Source of the DNA: Symbiodinium natans
Lineage: Eukaryota > Sar > Dinophyceae > Suessiales > Symbiodiniaceae
Assembly (NCBI GenBank): GCA_905221605.1
Contig: CAJNDS010002644.1
Coordinates: 100,001 to 164,000 of the forward strand
Length of the DNA stretch: 64,000 nucleotides
Reading direction: 5' to 3'
The position numbers and the translations under genes are program-made. Below the pieces are notes generated by a model. The model was given only the letters and a program-made list of their open reading frames with translations, was not told where the DNA came from and made no database searches. Shown here one piece after another: positions 38,851-50,263 of the stretch. Each line of letters starts with the position of its first letter. The stretch's first letter is position 1.

Positions 38851-39017
38851 GTTTGCTTGTTTTTGGTTGCTGGGCAGTTTTGCAGCCATTAGGGTTGAGG
38901 GTTCCACACCCTAAGTGGAGATTTTAGATCAAGTAGATCAAGTTCAGGGTTCGGAGGGTTTAGGTGTTTAGCGTCCGCTCAGGCTACCGGGACTGCCTGG
39001 GACCTCATGGCTCCTAA

Positions 39018-39095
39018 CCCTAAACCCTAAACCCTAAACCCTAAACCCTAAACCCTAAACCCTAAACCCTAAACCCTAAACCCTAAATCCTAAAC
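39018..39095 (-). repeat. Interstitial CCCTAAA array
   Basis: Eleven units. Confidence 0.95.
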
Positions 39096-39243
39096 CGTGG
39101 CTCTGCCCCAAGCCCTTAAACCCAACCTCCACCAAAACCCCTGAGCCCCCTACAACCGAAACCCTTGAGCCCCCGAACCCGTTAAATCCCTAAATGCCCT
39201 GATCCCCCTGAACCCTAAACCCTAAACCCTAAACCCTAAACAC

Positions 39244-39286
39244 CAGCAAGCGCCTCCAGCTGTAGGAGGAGCTTGTCCGCATCCAC
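39244..39286 (-). CDS. Exon with telomeric donor
   Basis: Acceptor CCCCGAG, then VDADKLLLQLEALA, donor CTG|GTGTTTAGGG. A 43-nt helix-prone exon between telomeric arrays (39215-39243 and 39325-39400). Confidence 0.5.
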
Positions 39287-39484
39287 CTCGGGGTTTTCAG
39301 GGCTACGGTGCGATTGAGGTTTGGTTTAGGGTTTATATAGGGTTTAGGGTTTAAGGTTTAGGGTTTAGGGTTTAGGGTTTAGGGTTCAGGGTTTTGGGTT
39401 TAGGGTTCAGGGATTTAGGGCTTCGGGTTTTGGGGGGGTTTGGGGCTTAGGCTAGCCCACCCCACACCGAAGGTGGGGAAACAC

Positions 39485-39618
39485 ATATGCAAATAAATAA
39501 ATTAATACATTAATATATTAATATTAATATATATATATATATATATATGTACTTATATTTTTTATGTACGCTGAATGATAGAAATAAATACGTACATCGA
39601 TATATATATATATATAGC
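39485..39618. repeat. A/T microsatellite region
   Basis: TA and TAA tracts, including a long (AT)n at 39525-39548 and (TA)n at 39600-39615. Confidence 0.95.
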
Positions 39619-39964
39619 CCTCAAACCAATGTGGGCAGGCCTTGCCGGAGGCATGGCGCACGCCCACCTGTCAAGTTGACCAGGCATGAGTGACGAGACT
39701 GTAAGGCTTCTTCCAGGGGTTAAGGGTTTAGGGTTTAGGGTTTAAGGCTTCGGGCCGGAAAGCCTTGTGAGTACCCAGGCTTCACAAGCCCTATAGCCCT
39801 CCGCCCAAGACCCTAGCGAGCATCACGGATCTGCAGTGGGTTGGAAATAAAAGAGACTGTCTGAGAAACCCGTTTAAGGGTGGGTCTAGGGCTGAGTTGT
39901 CTTGGGCCAAAGTAGTTCCTATGGAGTACCTTCTTTGGGGTCTAAGATAGCTTTACCCTGAACC

Positions 39965-40190
39965 CTAAGCCCTACCAATGACGAGGTAAAGCTTGCAACT
40001 GTTGGGTGCCAATGCTGAGCAATCCGGGAAGGTATGTTGGCAGGTTGCTACCCACATGAGTTTTTGGGGAATCTGATCTGTGCAAGGGGTGCCCTGCACT
40101 GCAGATCCTGTAGCTTGCAGCATCCCACATGACATGATGTAACCACCCCTGAGCCCAGCCAGAGCTACAGCTACCCTAGTTACAACTCCC
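39965..40190 (-). CDS. Exon candidate, cysteine-containing protein
   Basis: Minus-strand frame GYIMSCGMLQATGSAVQGTP then CTDQIPQKLMWVATCQHTFP and DCSALAPNSCKLYLVIG. Six cysteines in about 60 residues suggest an extracellular domain. A telomere-like block follows. No family recognised. Confidence 0.42.
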
Positions 40191-40299
40191 AAGCCTTAAG
40201 CCCTAAACCCAATCACAACTATCACTTATAACCCCGAGATCTGACTACCCAAGAAGCCACCCGGTTTACAGGGTTTTTTCGGGCTTGCAACCCGAGACC

Positions 40300-40435
40300 C
40301 TAAACCTTTTACCCTAAACCCTAAACCCCCAACCCTAAACCCCAAACCCTAAACCCTAACCCCCCGCCCCCCCCCCCCCCCCCCACCCCCCCCCCCCCCC
40401 CCCCCCCACCCCCCCACCCCCACAACAAGCTCTTT
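40300..40435. repeat. CCCTAAA block passing into poly-C
   Basis: Degenerate CCCTAAA units end in about 58 bases of almost pure C (40366-40432). Confidence 0.92.
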
Positions 40436-40689
40436 CATGGCCTTGGAAAGGAGTCAAGCCGCCTCGACGCGCTCCTGCACATGAAGACCCGTGGGTAGTT
40501 TTGGGTAGAGTTTAAGGGTTTAGGGTTTGGGGGGGAGGGGGGGGGGGGCTCAGTCTTGGGATTTAGGGTTTAGGGTTTAGGGTTCAGGGTTCAGGGTTCA
40601 GGTTCAGGGTTCAGGGTTCAGGGCTCAGTCTCAGTCTCTGTGGCATGGAAGGTCTCGAGGGTTTAGGCGTCGCAAGGCTCCGGGCTTCA

Positions 40690-40945
40690 TACGGGCAGTC
40701 GAGACGGTTGAAACCCCAAAAGCCCGGAACCACGAAAGCCTTCAATGCGGTTCTTCGGAGGGAAATGAAGGTTCATGTAAAGGATATCTAGGGGAACGTG
40801 TGGTAGCAGATTCCCTACTTCCCTACTCAGCTTCAGAACTAGTATAATGAGGTCATATGGGTTTTGGGGACGTCTCGTTTCTGACAGCTTGCAGAATGCG
40901 GCGTTCACAAAGTAGGGGTGCGCTGACCCGGCAGCATCTCTCTGG
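40690..40945 (-). CDS. Exon, unknown protein
   Basis: Minus-strand frame AHPYFVNAAFCKLSETRRPQ then NPYDLIILVLKLSREVGNLL and PHVPLDILYMNLHFPPKNRI. Good codon-like composition over 75 codons. No family recognised. Confidence 0.48.
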
Positions 40946-41075
40946 AAACCCAACACCCTAAACACCAAGAGGTAACGTGCTGGGGTTCTCCAGTGGGTTC
41001 TATTTCATCTCAACTGTGCGCAAGATCCCAACCCTGAACCCTACCCCTAAAACCCTAAACCCTAAACCCCACCGA

Positions 41076-41178
41076 TCCTTGCGATTGAGGTCGATCCACG
41101 TGGGAATCCTGAGAGATACATGATGGCCCTGCTTTGGTCTCCAAGAGCAAGCCTCAACCCCATGAACACCGATAAACC
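41076..41178 (+). CDS. Exon candidate, unknown protein
   Basis: Open frame PILAIEVDPRGNPERYMMAL then LWSPRASLNP; a donor GTCTCC inside could end it after ALL. No family recognised. Confidence 0.35.
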
Positions 41179-41761
41179 CTGTAAGAGCTAGAAGGCCCTA
41201 TAAACCCATGCAATCCTATAGTATAAGCCCTGTAAATCCTATAAACCCTTCGCCCCTTAAGCCCATAGGAGCCCATCCGCCCAGGGAGCCCCCCCCCCCC
41301 CTTAAGTTGACAGAAATGCTCCTTAAGCTATTACATGGGTCCTAGCAACGAAATGCGACATAAGGACATTTTATACTGAGGGTTTGGGTGTAGGGTTAAG
41401 GGTATTGCTCGACTACCGTCAGCCCTTTGGGGTATGCGTGCACTCCCCAAAACGAACATGGAACCCCAAAAAGGACCCCGGCGGTCTTTGCGGTGGCCCC
41501 GTTTGGGGTTGCTTTCGGGCCACTGAGCCCTATAACCCCCCCAAACTCCTAAAAGCTCCTAAAGCCCCAAACCCCTGCAACCCCTAAAGTCCCTGGAGCC
41601 CCCAAAATACAAGCCTGAACCCTCAACCCTCAACCCCTCAACCCTAAACTCCTACACCCTCAACCCCATAGTTCTTTGTAGTCACCCCCCTTTTCCGAGC
41701 GGGCAGCCCTCGCAACCCTAGGCCTCAAGCTGGTTTAGGGTTTAGGGTTTAGGGTTTAGGG

Positions 41762-41834
41762 CTATGCAGTCGGAGCCGCACAGGGTCGTAGCAGTCCATG
41801 CCCCAATAGTGAAGCCTGCATCCATGTTTTGGGG
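41762..41834 (-). CDS. Exon, unknown protein
   Basis: Acceptor CAGAGCAG, then PKHGCRLHYWGMDCYDPVRL then RLHS before a telomere-like block. The aromatic/Cys-rich WGMDCYDP string looks like a conserved motif, but I cannot name the family. Confidence 0.45.
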
Positions 41835-41991
41835 CTGCTCTGAATCAGGATTTAGGGGTTAACCCTAAACCCTAAACCCTAAACCCTGAACCCCAAACCC
41901 TAAACCCTAAACCCCAAACCCTAAACCCTAAACCGCAGGGTTGAGGGTCTCGGGGTCGGCCCCTTTCTAAGGAGAGCCTCCTCTCAACAAG

Positions 41992-42053
41992 CTGAATGAA
42001 GCCCACTTGAAGGCTCATCATGAAGCATGTCTGGGGCTATGGGTACCCGAAAT
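41992..42053 (+). CDS. Exon with telomeric donor
   Basis: Acceptor CAACAAG, then LNEAHLKAHHEACLGLWVPE, donor AT|GTGGGTTTAGGG. 62 nt. Confidence 0.48.
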
Positions 42054-42142
42054 GTGGGTTTAGGGTTTAGGGTTTAGGGTTTAGGGTTTAGGGTTTAGGG
42101 TTTAGGGTTTAGGGTTTAGGGTTTAGGGTTTAGGGTTTAGGG
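42054..42142 (+). repeat. Interstitial TTTAGGG array
   Basis: Twelve near-perfect units. A second array lies at 42369-42422. Confidence 0.95.
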
Positions 42143-42840
42143 AATGTGTTTTCGGCATTTTCGGGAGTATTGTGGCGAGTCCTCCTGACATAGAAGTCTA
42201 GCTATGTTGTTTGCAACCCCAGTTGTAGGTAGCCGATGACGCCAATGCTTGAAGAAACCGGTGTGTTCAGTGACTGGGGCCAGTAAGCAGGGCAGCTGCA
42301 TTCACAAGTAGTTCTAGTCCAATCTTACTTATGGCAACCCTCCCTGCAACCAAAAATAGCCTTCAAGTGGTTTAGGGTTTAGGGTTTAGGGTTTAGGGTT
42401 TAGGGTTTAGGGTTTAGGGTTTAACCCAAACCCCACGCCCCAGACCCGAAACCCGAAACGCAAAACTTCGCTCCTGCGAAGTAGCACTATGGAATAGGGG
42501 CATTTTTGAGCTCGAGGCTTTGGGTTTAGGGGGTTTAGGGCGTAGTCCCTTCTCACCAGGGATGGGGCACGAGTAATGGACCAACCCTAAACCCTAAACA
42601 CTAAACCCTAAATCTGTAAAACTACCCATGGAAAGTGCTCTGCCTACCGGTGCTTCCCGGTGCATGAACGAGAGTGGGGGGGGGGGGGTGGGGCAAGTTA
42701 ATACAGGAACTGTTTAAGCCTAAAGCCCTAAACCCTAAACCCCAAACCCAAGCCCTAAACCCTAAACCCTAAACCCTAACCTGAACTGTAAACCTTGCCA
42801 GGAAAACTGTTCTTAAGCCTGCAGGGCCCTCTAAACCCTA
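42143..42840. other. Unassigned sequence and telomeric fragments
   Basis: Single-copy DNA with a TTTAGGG array (42369-42422), a G tract (42675-42690) and CCCTAAA units (42727-42780). No supported gene. Confidence 0.35.
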
Positions 42841-42844
42841 AACC

Positions 42845-42955
42845 CTCACTCCGCAGATCCACGCCTGGCATTGTCTGTGCCTGGGTTCTGGTTCATGAGA
42901 ACCTCCCAATCCTGGCGTCTTCTTCGGGCTGGGAGATGTTGAAGAATGCGGGGTT
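42845..42955 (-). CDS. Possible exon, unknown protein
   Basis: Two minus-strand frames are open: FNISQPEEDARIGR (acceptor CATCTCCCAG, donor GGAG|GTTCTC) and RRQDWEVLMNQNPGTDNARR. I cannot choose between them. Confidence 0.3.
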
Positions 42956-43004
42956 TAGGATTTAGGGAAGCTCCGGGTTTGTGCTTACGGAGCAGCATGA
43001 GCAT

Positions 43005-46000
43005 CAACCTAGAGCCAAGCGAGGCGAGCATTCATGAGCATCAGTTAGGCGCGCCCTCTCAAGATGAGCATCAGCTAGGCATGCCTTCAAGGGTGGGGCC
43101 AGGTGAGGCGAGCATCATGAGCATCAGCTGGGCATGCCTTCAAGGGTGGGGCCAGGCGAGGCGAGCATCATGAGCATCAGCTGGGCATGCCTTCAAGGGT
43201 GGGGCCAGGCGCGGCGAGCATCATGAGCATCAGCTGGGCATGCCTTCAAGGGTGGGGCCAGGCGAGGCGAGCATCATGAGCATCAGCTGGGCATGCCTTC
43301 AAGGGTGGGGCCAGGCGAGGCGGGCATCATGAGCATCAGCTGCGCATGCCTTCAAGGGTGGGGCCAGGCGAGGCGAGCATCAGGAGCATCAGCTGGGCAT
43401 GCCTTCAAGGGTGGGGCCAGGCGAGGCGAGCATCATGAGCATCAGCTGAGCATGCCTTCAAGGGTGGGGCCAGGCGAGGCGAGCATCATGAGCATCAGCT
43501 AGGCATGCCTTCAAGGGTGGGGCCAGGCGAGGCGAGCATCATGAGCATCAGCTGGGCATGCTTTCAAGGGTGGGGCCAGGCGCGGCGAGCATCATGAGCA
43601 TCAGCTGGGCATGCCTTCAAGGGTGGGGCCAGGCGAGGCGAGCATCATGAGCATCAGCTGGGCACGCCTTCAAGGGTGGGGCCAGGCGAGGCGAGCATCA
43701 TGAGCATCAGCTGGGCATGCCTTGAGCATCAGCTGAGCATGCCTTCAAGGGTGGGGCCAGGCGAGGCGAGCATCACGAGCATCAGCTGGGCATGCCTTCA
43801 AGGGTGGGGCCAGGCGAGGCGAGCATCATGAGCACAGCTGGGCATGCCTTCAAGGGTGGGGCCAGGCGAGGCGAGCATCATGAGCATCAGCTGGGCATGC
43901 CTTCAAGGGTGGGGCCAGGCCAGGCGAGCATCATGAGCATCAGCTGGGCATGCCTTCAAGGGTGGGGCCAGGCGAGGCGAGCATCATGAGCACAGCTGGG
44001 CATGCCTTCAAGGCGAGGCGAGCATCATGAGCATCAGTGGGCATGCCTTCAAGGGTGGGGCCAGGCGAGGCGAGCATCATGAGCATCAGCTGGGCATGCC
44101 TTCAAGGGTGGGGCCAGGCGAGGCGAGCATCATGAGCATCAGTTGGGCATGCCTTCAAGGGCGGGGCCAGGCGAGGCGAGCATCATGAGCATCAGCTTGG
44201 GCATGCGTTCAAGGGTGGGGCCAGGCGAGGCGAGCATCATGAGCATCAGCCGGGCATGCCTTCAAGGGTGCGGCCAGGCGAGGCGAGCATCATGAGCATC
44301 AGTTGGGCATGCCTTCAAGGGTGGGGCCAGGCGAGGCGAGCATCATGAGCATCAGCTGGGCATGCCTTCAAGGGTGGGGCCAGGCGAGGCGAGCATCATG
44401 AGCATCAGCTTGGGCATGCCTTCAAGGGTGGGGCCAGGCGAGGCGAGCATCATGAGCATCAGCTGGGCATGCCTTCAAGGGTGGGGCCAGGCGAGGCGAG
44501 CATCATGAGCATCAGCTTGGGCATGCCTTCAAGGGGGGGGCCAGGCGAGGCGAGCATCATGAGCATCAGCTGGGCATGCCTTCAAGGGTGGGGCCAGGCG
44601 AGGCGAGCATCATGAGCATCAGCTGGGCATGCCTTCAAGGGTGGGGCCAGGCGAGGCGAGCATCATGAGCATCAGCTGGGCCAGGCGAGCATCAGGAGCA
44701 TCAGCTGGGTAAGGGTGGGGCCAAGCGAGGCGAGCATCATGAGCATCACCTGGGTATGCCCTTCAGGGTGCGGCCAGGCGAGGCGAGCACCATGAGCATC
44801 AGCTGGGCATGCCTTCAAGGGTGGGGCCAGGCGAGGCGAGCACCATGAGCATCAGCTGGGCATGCCTTCAAGGGTCGGGCCAGGCGAGGCGAGCATCATG
44901 AGCATCAGCTGGGCCAGGCGAGCATCAGGAGCATCAGCTGGGTAAGGGTGGGGCCAAGCGAGGCGAGCATCATGAGCATCACCTGGGTATGCCCTTCAGG
45001 GTGCGGCCAGGCGAGGCGAGCACCATGAGCATCAGCTGGGCATGCCTTCAAGGGTGGGGCCAGGCGAGGCGAGCACCATGAGCATCAGCTGGGCATGCCT
45101 TCAAGGGTCGGGCCAGGCGAGGCGAGCATCATGAGCATCAGCTGTGCATGCCTTCAAGGGTGGGGCCAGGCGAGGCGAGCATCATGGGCATCAGCTGGGC
45201 ATGCCTTCAAGGGTGGGGCCAGGCGAGGCGAGCATCATGAGCATCAGCTGGGCATGCCTTCAAGGGTGGGGCCAGGCGAGGCGAGCATCATGAGCATCAG
45301 CTTGGGCATGCCTTCAAGGGTGGGGCCAGGCGAGGCGAGCATCATGAGCATCAGCTGGGCATGCCTTCAAGGGTGGGGCCAGGCGAGGCGAGCATCATGA
45401 GCATCAGCTTGGGCATGCCTTCAAGGGCGGGGCCAGGCGAGGCGAGCATCATGAGCATCAGCTGGGCATGCCTTCAAGGGTGGGGCCAGGCGAGGCGAGC
45501 ATCATGAGCATCAGCTGGGCATGCCTTCAAGGGTGGGGCCAGGCGAGGGAGCATCATGAGCATCAGCTGGGCCAGGCGAGCATCAGGAGCATCAGCTGGG
45601 TAAGGGTGGGGCCAAGCGAGGCGAGCATCATGAGCATCACCTGGGTATGCCCTTCAGGGTGCGGCCAGGCGAGGCGAGCACCATGAGCATCAGCTGGGCA
45701 TGCCTTCAAGGGTGGGGCCAGGCGAGGCGAGCACATGAGCATCAGCTGGGCATGCTTCAAGGGTCGGGCCAGGCGAGGCGAGCATCATGAGCATCAGCTG
45801 GGCCAGGCGAGCATCAGGAGCATCAGCTGGGTAAGGGTGGGGCCAAGCGAGGCGAGCATCATGAGCATCACCTGGGTATGCCCTTCAGGGTGCGGCCAGG
45901 CGAGGCGAGCACCATGAGCATCAGCTGGGCATGCCTTCAAGGGTGGGGCCAGGCGAGGCGAGCACCATGAGCATCAGCTGGGCATGCCTTCAAGGGTCGG

Positions 46001-46595
46001 GCCAGGCGAGGCGAGCATCATGAGCATCAGCTGGGCCAGGCGAGCATCAGGAGCATCAGCTGGGTAAGGGTGGGGCCAAGCGAGGCGAGCATCATGAGCA
46101 TCACCTGGGTATGCCCTTCAGGGTGCGGCCAGGCGAGGCGAGCACCATGAGCATCAGCTGGGCATGCCTTCAAGGGTGGGGCCAGGCGAGGCGAGCACCA
46201 TGAGCATCAGCTGGGCATGCCTTCAAGGGTCGGGCCAGGCGAGGCGAGCATCATGAGCATCAGCTGGGCCAGGCGAGCATCAGGAGCATCAGCTGGGTAA
46301 GGGTGGGGCCAAGCGAGGCGAGCATCATGAGCATCACCTGGGTATGCCCTTCAGGGTGCGGCCAGGCGAGGCGAGCACCATGAGCATCAGCTGGGCATGC
46401 CTTCAAGGGTGGGGCCAGGCGAGGCGAGCACCATGAGCATCAGCTGGGCATGCCTTCAAGGGTCGGGCCAGGCGAGGCGAGCATCATGAGCATCAGCTGT
46501 GCATGCCTTCAAGGGTGGGGCCAGGCGAGGCGAGCATCATGGGCATCAGCTGGGCATGCCTTCAAGGGTGGGGCCAGGCGAGGCGAGCATCATGA
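43005..46595. repeat. 53-bp minisatellite
   Basis: About 65 copies of a 53-bp unit containing GCGAGCATCATGAGCATCAG, CTGGGCATGCCTTCAAGGG and TGGGGCCAGGCGAGG. The unit is not a multiple of three and no long frame survives, so it is not coding. The first one or two units (43005-43080) are the most diverged. Confidence 0.97.
44676..46497. repeat. 233-bp higher-order repeat within the 53-bp array
   Basis: A composite starting CTGGGCCAGGCGAGCATCAG, with GCTGGGTAAGGGTGGGGCCA and CACCTGGGTATGCCCTTCAG, begins at 44676, 44909, 45567, 45798, 46031 and 46264. Spacing is 231-233 bp within each of two blocks, which are separated by simple 53-bp units (45142-45566). Confidence 0.9.
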
Positions 46596-46600
46596 GGCAT

Positions 46601-46699
46601 GAGCTGGCTGTGCAGGATGTGTTCAAAACGTGTAGGGAGTTTAGTCAATTTATGAAGCCGAGGGTCCTCTGCCTGAAGCAGAATACCGAAACCCTATGA
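46601..46699 (+). CDS. Possible terminal exon, unknown protein
   Basis: Directly after the minisatellite the plus strand reads ELAVQDVFKTCREFSQFMKP then RVLCLKQNTETL and TGA. Gene-like composition; acceptor uncertain. Confidence 0.3.
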   Translation, partial: ELAVQDVFKTCREFSQFMKPRVLCLKQNTETL

Positions 46700-46889
46700 A
46701 CTTTAAACACGGGTGCAGGGCTTCAGAGTTTAGAGTCTAGAGTTTAGGACACGAGGCCCTCTTGATGAATCCAAAATAGCCTAAACGCCAAGCCCAATTT
46801 CAACCCGACTGACACCCCAAACTGCGAACCCTAGAAAAACCTTTATCAAGCAATCGCACGAAGATGAAGCCCCAGCCCCCAAATCTAAA

Positions 46890-46970
46890 ACCAAATCGAG
46901 GGTTTAGGGTTTAGGGTCTAGGGTTTAGGGTTTTAGGGTTTAGGATTTAGGGTTTAGGGTTCCCCAAAAA
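46890..46970 (+). repeat. TTTAGGG array, degenerate
   Basis: About nine units with insertions. Confidence 0.88.
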
Positions 46971-47460
46971 CCTCACCCCAAACCAGTAAAGCCCGCATTT
47001 TAAATCCATAAATCACATCGAAAAGTCAATGACATCTATGTTGGCTCGGGCTTTGCTTTCAACACGATACAGCACTGAGGGCTTAAGTTTAAGTAGTATC
47101 CCCCTGCAAGGCTCCACCCTTACAGCCAGAACCCCCAAAACTGGAAACCCCAAAGCCCCAACTTTAGGCCCGAAAATCCAAATCTGAAAACACCAAAGCC
47201 CTGAAAACGGAAGACCCACGACCCCAAACCCGAGACGCCGGACCCCGACCCAATACCCTCAAACCAATGAGAACCTAACCCAGCCCCCCCCCCCCACCCC
47301 CAACCCAAAGCCCGAAACCCTACACGCCCGCCGACCCTAAACCCGAAACCATAAACCCCAAACCCTTCAAAGCCTAAATCCCCGAACCCTCCACCGATAC
47401 CCGAAACCCGAAACCCGAAACCCGAAACCCAAAACCCAAAACCCTAAACCCTAAACCCTA
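46971..47460. other. Unassigned; telomere-variant tail
   Basis: Open minus-strand frames around 47013-47308 are biased by GGGTTT-like composition. Ends in (CCCGAAA)n then CCCTAAA (47398-47463). No supported gene. Confidence 0.35.
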
Positions 47461-47472
47461 AACCCACCGCAC

Positions 47473-47540
47473 CTTGGCGCCGAAGGGTCGCAGCTCAAAG
47501 ATGCAACCCATCAACTCGGGCGTTTCGGGCGGCGCTGGCT
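47473..47540 (-). CDS. Exon, unknown protein
   Basis: Acceptor CCCCCCACAG, then PAPPETPELMGCIFELRPFG then AK, donor AAG|GTGCGGTGGGTTTAGGG. 68 nt, starts in phase 1 and ends in phase 0. No family recognised. Confidence 0.5.
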
Positions 47541-47647
47541 CTGTGGGGGGCATCGGGCACAGAAAGACCCCGGCTCAGGGTTTAGGGCTTTCTTTTGGAA
47601 CCCTAAACCCTAAACCCTAAACCCTAAGCCCCAAAACTTAAGGGATT

Positions 47648-47842
47648 TTGCGCCCCAGTCGACCTAAGATTGGAAAAAGGGTGCAGTGGAGTTTGCAGGT
47701 TCAGGGTTTAGGGTGTACCTGGGCCTTCCTGGAAAAGGGAAAAGTCCAAAAAGTTCTGACTGGAAAAACTCGGTCTTTCAGGCCGTTCGGGTTGAGGGCT
47801 CGGAAGGCACCATTCATGCGTTTCCCCCGCTTGCCCGTATGA
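47648..47842 (+). CDS. Possible exon, unknown protein
   Basis: Open plus-strand frame with a basic segment (VQKVLTGKTRSFRPFGLRAR). Telomere-like GGTTCAGGGTTTAGGG lies inside it, which argues against a single exon. Confidence 0.2.
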   Translation: MRPSRPKIGKRVQWSLQVQGLGCTWAFLEKGKVQKVLTGKTRSFRPFGLRARKAPFMRFPRLPV

Positions 47843-47937
47843 TGGGCCTCCTAGGAGATAGTCACCCTAAACCCTCATCCCGAAGCCCTAAACCCCAAGC
47901 AAGTCGGTGTTTCGCCGCTTAGGTCCTGCAATTTCGC

Positions 47938-48045
47938 ACTAAACCCTAAACCCTAAACCCTAAACCCTAAACCCTAAACCCTAAACCCTAAACCCTAAAC
48001 CCTAAACAGCCTAAACCCTAAACCCTAAACCCTAAACCCTAAAGT
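47938..48045 (-). repeat. Interstitial CCCTAAA array
   Basis: Fifteen units with one break. Confidence 0.95.
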
Positions 48046-48172
48046 TTGAGGATTGGAGTGAAGGGAAGGCAACTGCAAGTTCTGGGCTCACAGGGTCATG
48101 GATCCATAGGCTTTGTAGGGCTTGTGGTCTACGCAGGATTAGCCGGTTGATACCCAAAACCCTACAAAAAAT
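48046..48172 (-). CDS. Possible exon, unknown protein
   Basis: Minus strand reads GINRLILRRPQALQSLWIHD then PVSPELAVAFPSLQSSN and meets the telomeric array. No domain recognised. Confidence 0.33.
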
Positions 48173-48773
48173 CCAACCCCCAAAACCCTGAAGCCCCCTA
48201 GAACACCCCAAAACCCTAAAACCCCCCAAAACCCCAAAACGCTAAAACCCCCCAAAACCCTACACCCTACACCCGTCCACGGGCCTCGGCGATGAGGGTC
48301 ATATCCCGGCCCCAGGACCCAATGCCTCGTAGGCTTTCTAGGGGCTTCCGGGTCCTAAACCCTAACCCCAAACCTTGTTTAAGTGCTTTGGGTCTAGAGG
48401 GCGGAGAGTTCAGGGATATTGGAGTGTCAAAGGAACGCTTCGAGAGGGTAGTGAGGGTTCAGGGCCCGAGGGTCAGGGGTTTTGTGAGGGCTTAGAAGCC
48501 CTAAACCCTAAACCCTACCCTAAACCCTAAGCAGGGTTTAGGGCTTCGTCGGAGTGGTTCTTGTTATTCAGGGTAGGCTCCTCTCTTGGTTGAGTGGAAG
48601 GGGGGAGGGTGTTGGTGGAAGGTGCCGGCTTTGTCGTTTAGGGCTCCGGGTTCAGTAGGTTCGGGTTTAGGGTTAGGCTTTTAGGGCTTTAGGGTTTAGA
48701 GTTAGGGGTTAGGGGGAATTTTAGGGTTTAGGTTGAAGGCTTTGGGATTAGCATCTAGGGTTTAAGGTGGACC

Positions 48774-48890
48774 TCAAAGATGGAACAGGCGGCCTGTGAT
48801 GTTCTGATGCACCGTGCCGCGGCTGCCAAACAGATTCTCGAGGTCCGCTGCCCCCACGCGGCGGCAGAGGAAGACGCGATTGGGAAGCAC
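48774..48890 (-). CDS. Terminal exon candidate, unknown protein
   Basis: Acceptor CTGTCCAG, then VLPNRVFLCRRVGAADLENL then FGSRGTVHQNITGRLFHL and TGA (39 codons). The plus strand is also open (MEQAACDVLMHRAAAAKQIL), so the strand is not certain. The minus frame has better splice and neighbour support. Confidence 0.45.
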   Translation of the reverse strand: MLPNRVFLCRRVGAADLENLFGSRGTVHQNITGRLFHL

Positions 48891-49079
48891 CTGGACAGAC
48901 CCTAAACCCTAAACCCTAAACTCCCTAAACCCTGAACCCTGAACCCTAAACCCTAAACCCTGAACTCCCTAAACCCTGAACCCTAAACCCTAAACCCGAA
49001 AACCCGAAAACCCCAAGACCTGAGCTTCGCTTCTTGTTTGAAATAGGGCTTAGGGAACCTGAGCCTTGGGTTTGATTAG

Positions 49080-49145
49080 GGTTTAGGGTTTTGGGTTTAG
49101 GGTTTAGGGTTTAGGGGTTTAGGGTTTAGGGTTTAGGGGGTTCTA
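49080..49145 (+). repeat. TTTAGGG array
   Basis: Eight units with single-base insertions. CCCTAAA blocks precede it at 48900-49000. Confidence 0.9.
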
Positions 49146-49219
49146 CAGCGCGAAGTCGTGGCACTAAACAACTGTAAACCCGAACCTGAACCCCTAAGCC
49201 CTGAGCCCTGAACGCAATT

Positions 49220-49325
49220 GCTGCAGTGTTGATTCAAAGGGGGAGGTATCTTCGCCTTCACGACCTCGTAGCTGCAATTGAGCCGGTACCTGAGTGCAGA
49301 TGCAGCCCGTCGGTTTTGGAGTACC
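49220..49325 (-). CDS. Possible exon, unknown protein
   Basis: Minus strand reads ALRYRLNCSYEVVKAKIPPP then LNQHCSN between telomeric blocks. Splice sites unclear. Confidence 0.3.
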
Positions 49326-49599
49326 CTAAACCCTAAACCCTAAACCCTAAACGCCTGGCTCCGGGCTACAAGGAAGGTAGCCGGGCAGCCCCTTTGAGCC
49401 TAGCCTGAACCGTTAGCCCCACACCTTCAAGTCTGACGGTCACGGAAACCCCCATAGATGGGTTCAGGGTTTAGGGTTTAGGGTTTGGGGTTTGGGGTTT
49501 GGGGTTTAGGGTTTAGGGTTTTTGGGTTTAGGGTGTGGGGTTTGGGGTTTAGGGGGGCTTAGGGTACTGTACCTATTACAAACGGCACTCAAAACGCAC

Positions 49600-49712
49600 C
49601 ACAAATGAACAACCCGGCATAGCAAACAGGGGGCTTGTTGGCAGACTCCCTGTCCCCGTAGAGGAAGTCCAGACAGCAAAAGAGCAGAGTTCCAGCCAGG
49701 CCGACGATGTTC
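49600..49712 (-). CDS. Exon with transmembrane segment
   Basis: Acceptor AGACCCAG, then NIVGLAGTLLFCCLDFLYGD then RESANKPPVCYAGLFICGAF. Two hydrophobic stretches joined by a short charged loop suggest a membrane protein. Donor unresolved. Confidence 0.52.
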
Positions 49713-49719
49713 CTGGGTC

Positions 49720-49822
49720 TAGGGTTTAGGGTTTAGGGTTTAGGGTTTAGGGTTTAGGGTTTAGGGTTTAGGGTTTAGGGTTTAGGGTTTAGGGTTTAGG
49801 GTTTAGGGTTTGGGGTTTAGGA
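49720..49822 (+). repeat. Interstitial TTTAGGG array
   Basis: Fourteen units beginning immediately upstream (in transcript sense) of the exon at 49712. Confidence 0.95.
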
Positions 49823-50196
49823 TGGGAAGAAGGGTTTCGGCCTTCGGGTTTGTAAACTTCCTAAACCTACAAAACCCTCAAAACCACCTGACCTCCCTAA
49901 ACTCCCGACGCTACCTAAGCCTCCTAAGCACCCCGAAGCCCGAAAACATCTTAAACTTCCCGAACCCCTGAGAACCCCCAACTAAACCCTGAAACACTAA
50001 AACCCTACACCCCAAACCCTGAACCCCTAACCCTAAACCTCTATCGCCTCTAACCCTGAACCCTAAGCCCCTAACCCTAAACCCTAAAGCCTAAAGCCTA
50101 GCCTAAACAGCCTAAACTTAAACCCCTCACCCTAAACCCCTAACCCTAAACCCTAAACCCTAAACCCTAAACCTCCTCAACCCTACTCCCGTAAAC

Positions 50197-50263
50197 CCCG
50201 CCGCGCTGCAGCACCGCCGCCTCGGGAAGCCACGAGAAGGCCCGGAAGATGAGGAAGGCCATC
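50197..50263 (-). CDS. Exon with hydrophobic segment and telomere-like donor
   Basis: Acceptor CCCCATAG, then MAFLIFRAFSWLPEAAVLQR then GG, donor GGG|GTTTACGGG. May belong to the same minus-strand membrane gene as 49600-49712 and 51215-51335, but phases do not join directly. Confidence 0.5.

Noticed and set aside
43005-46595. CRISPR array
   Set aside because: The 53-bp units are contiguous with no unique spacers and sit in a eukaryotic context; it is a minisatellite.
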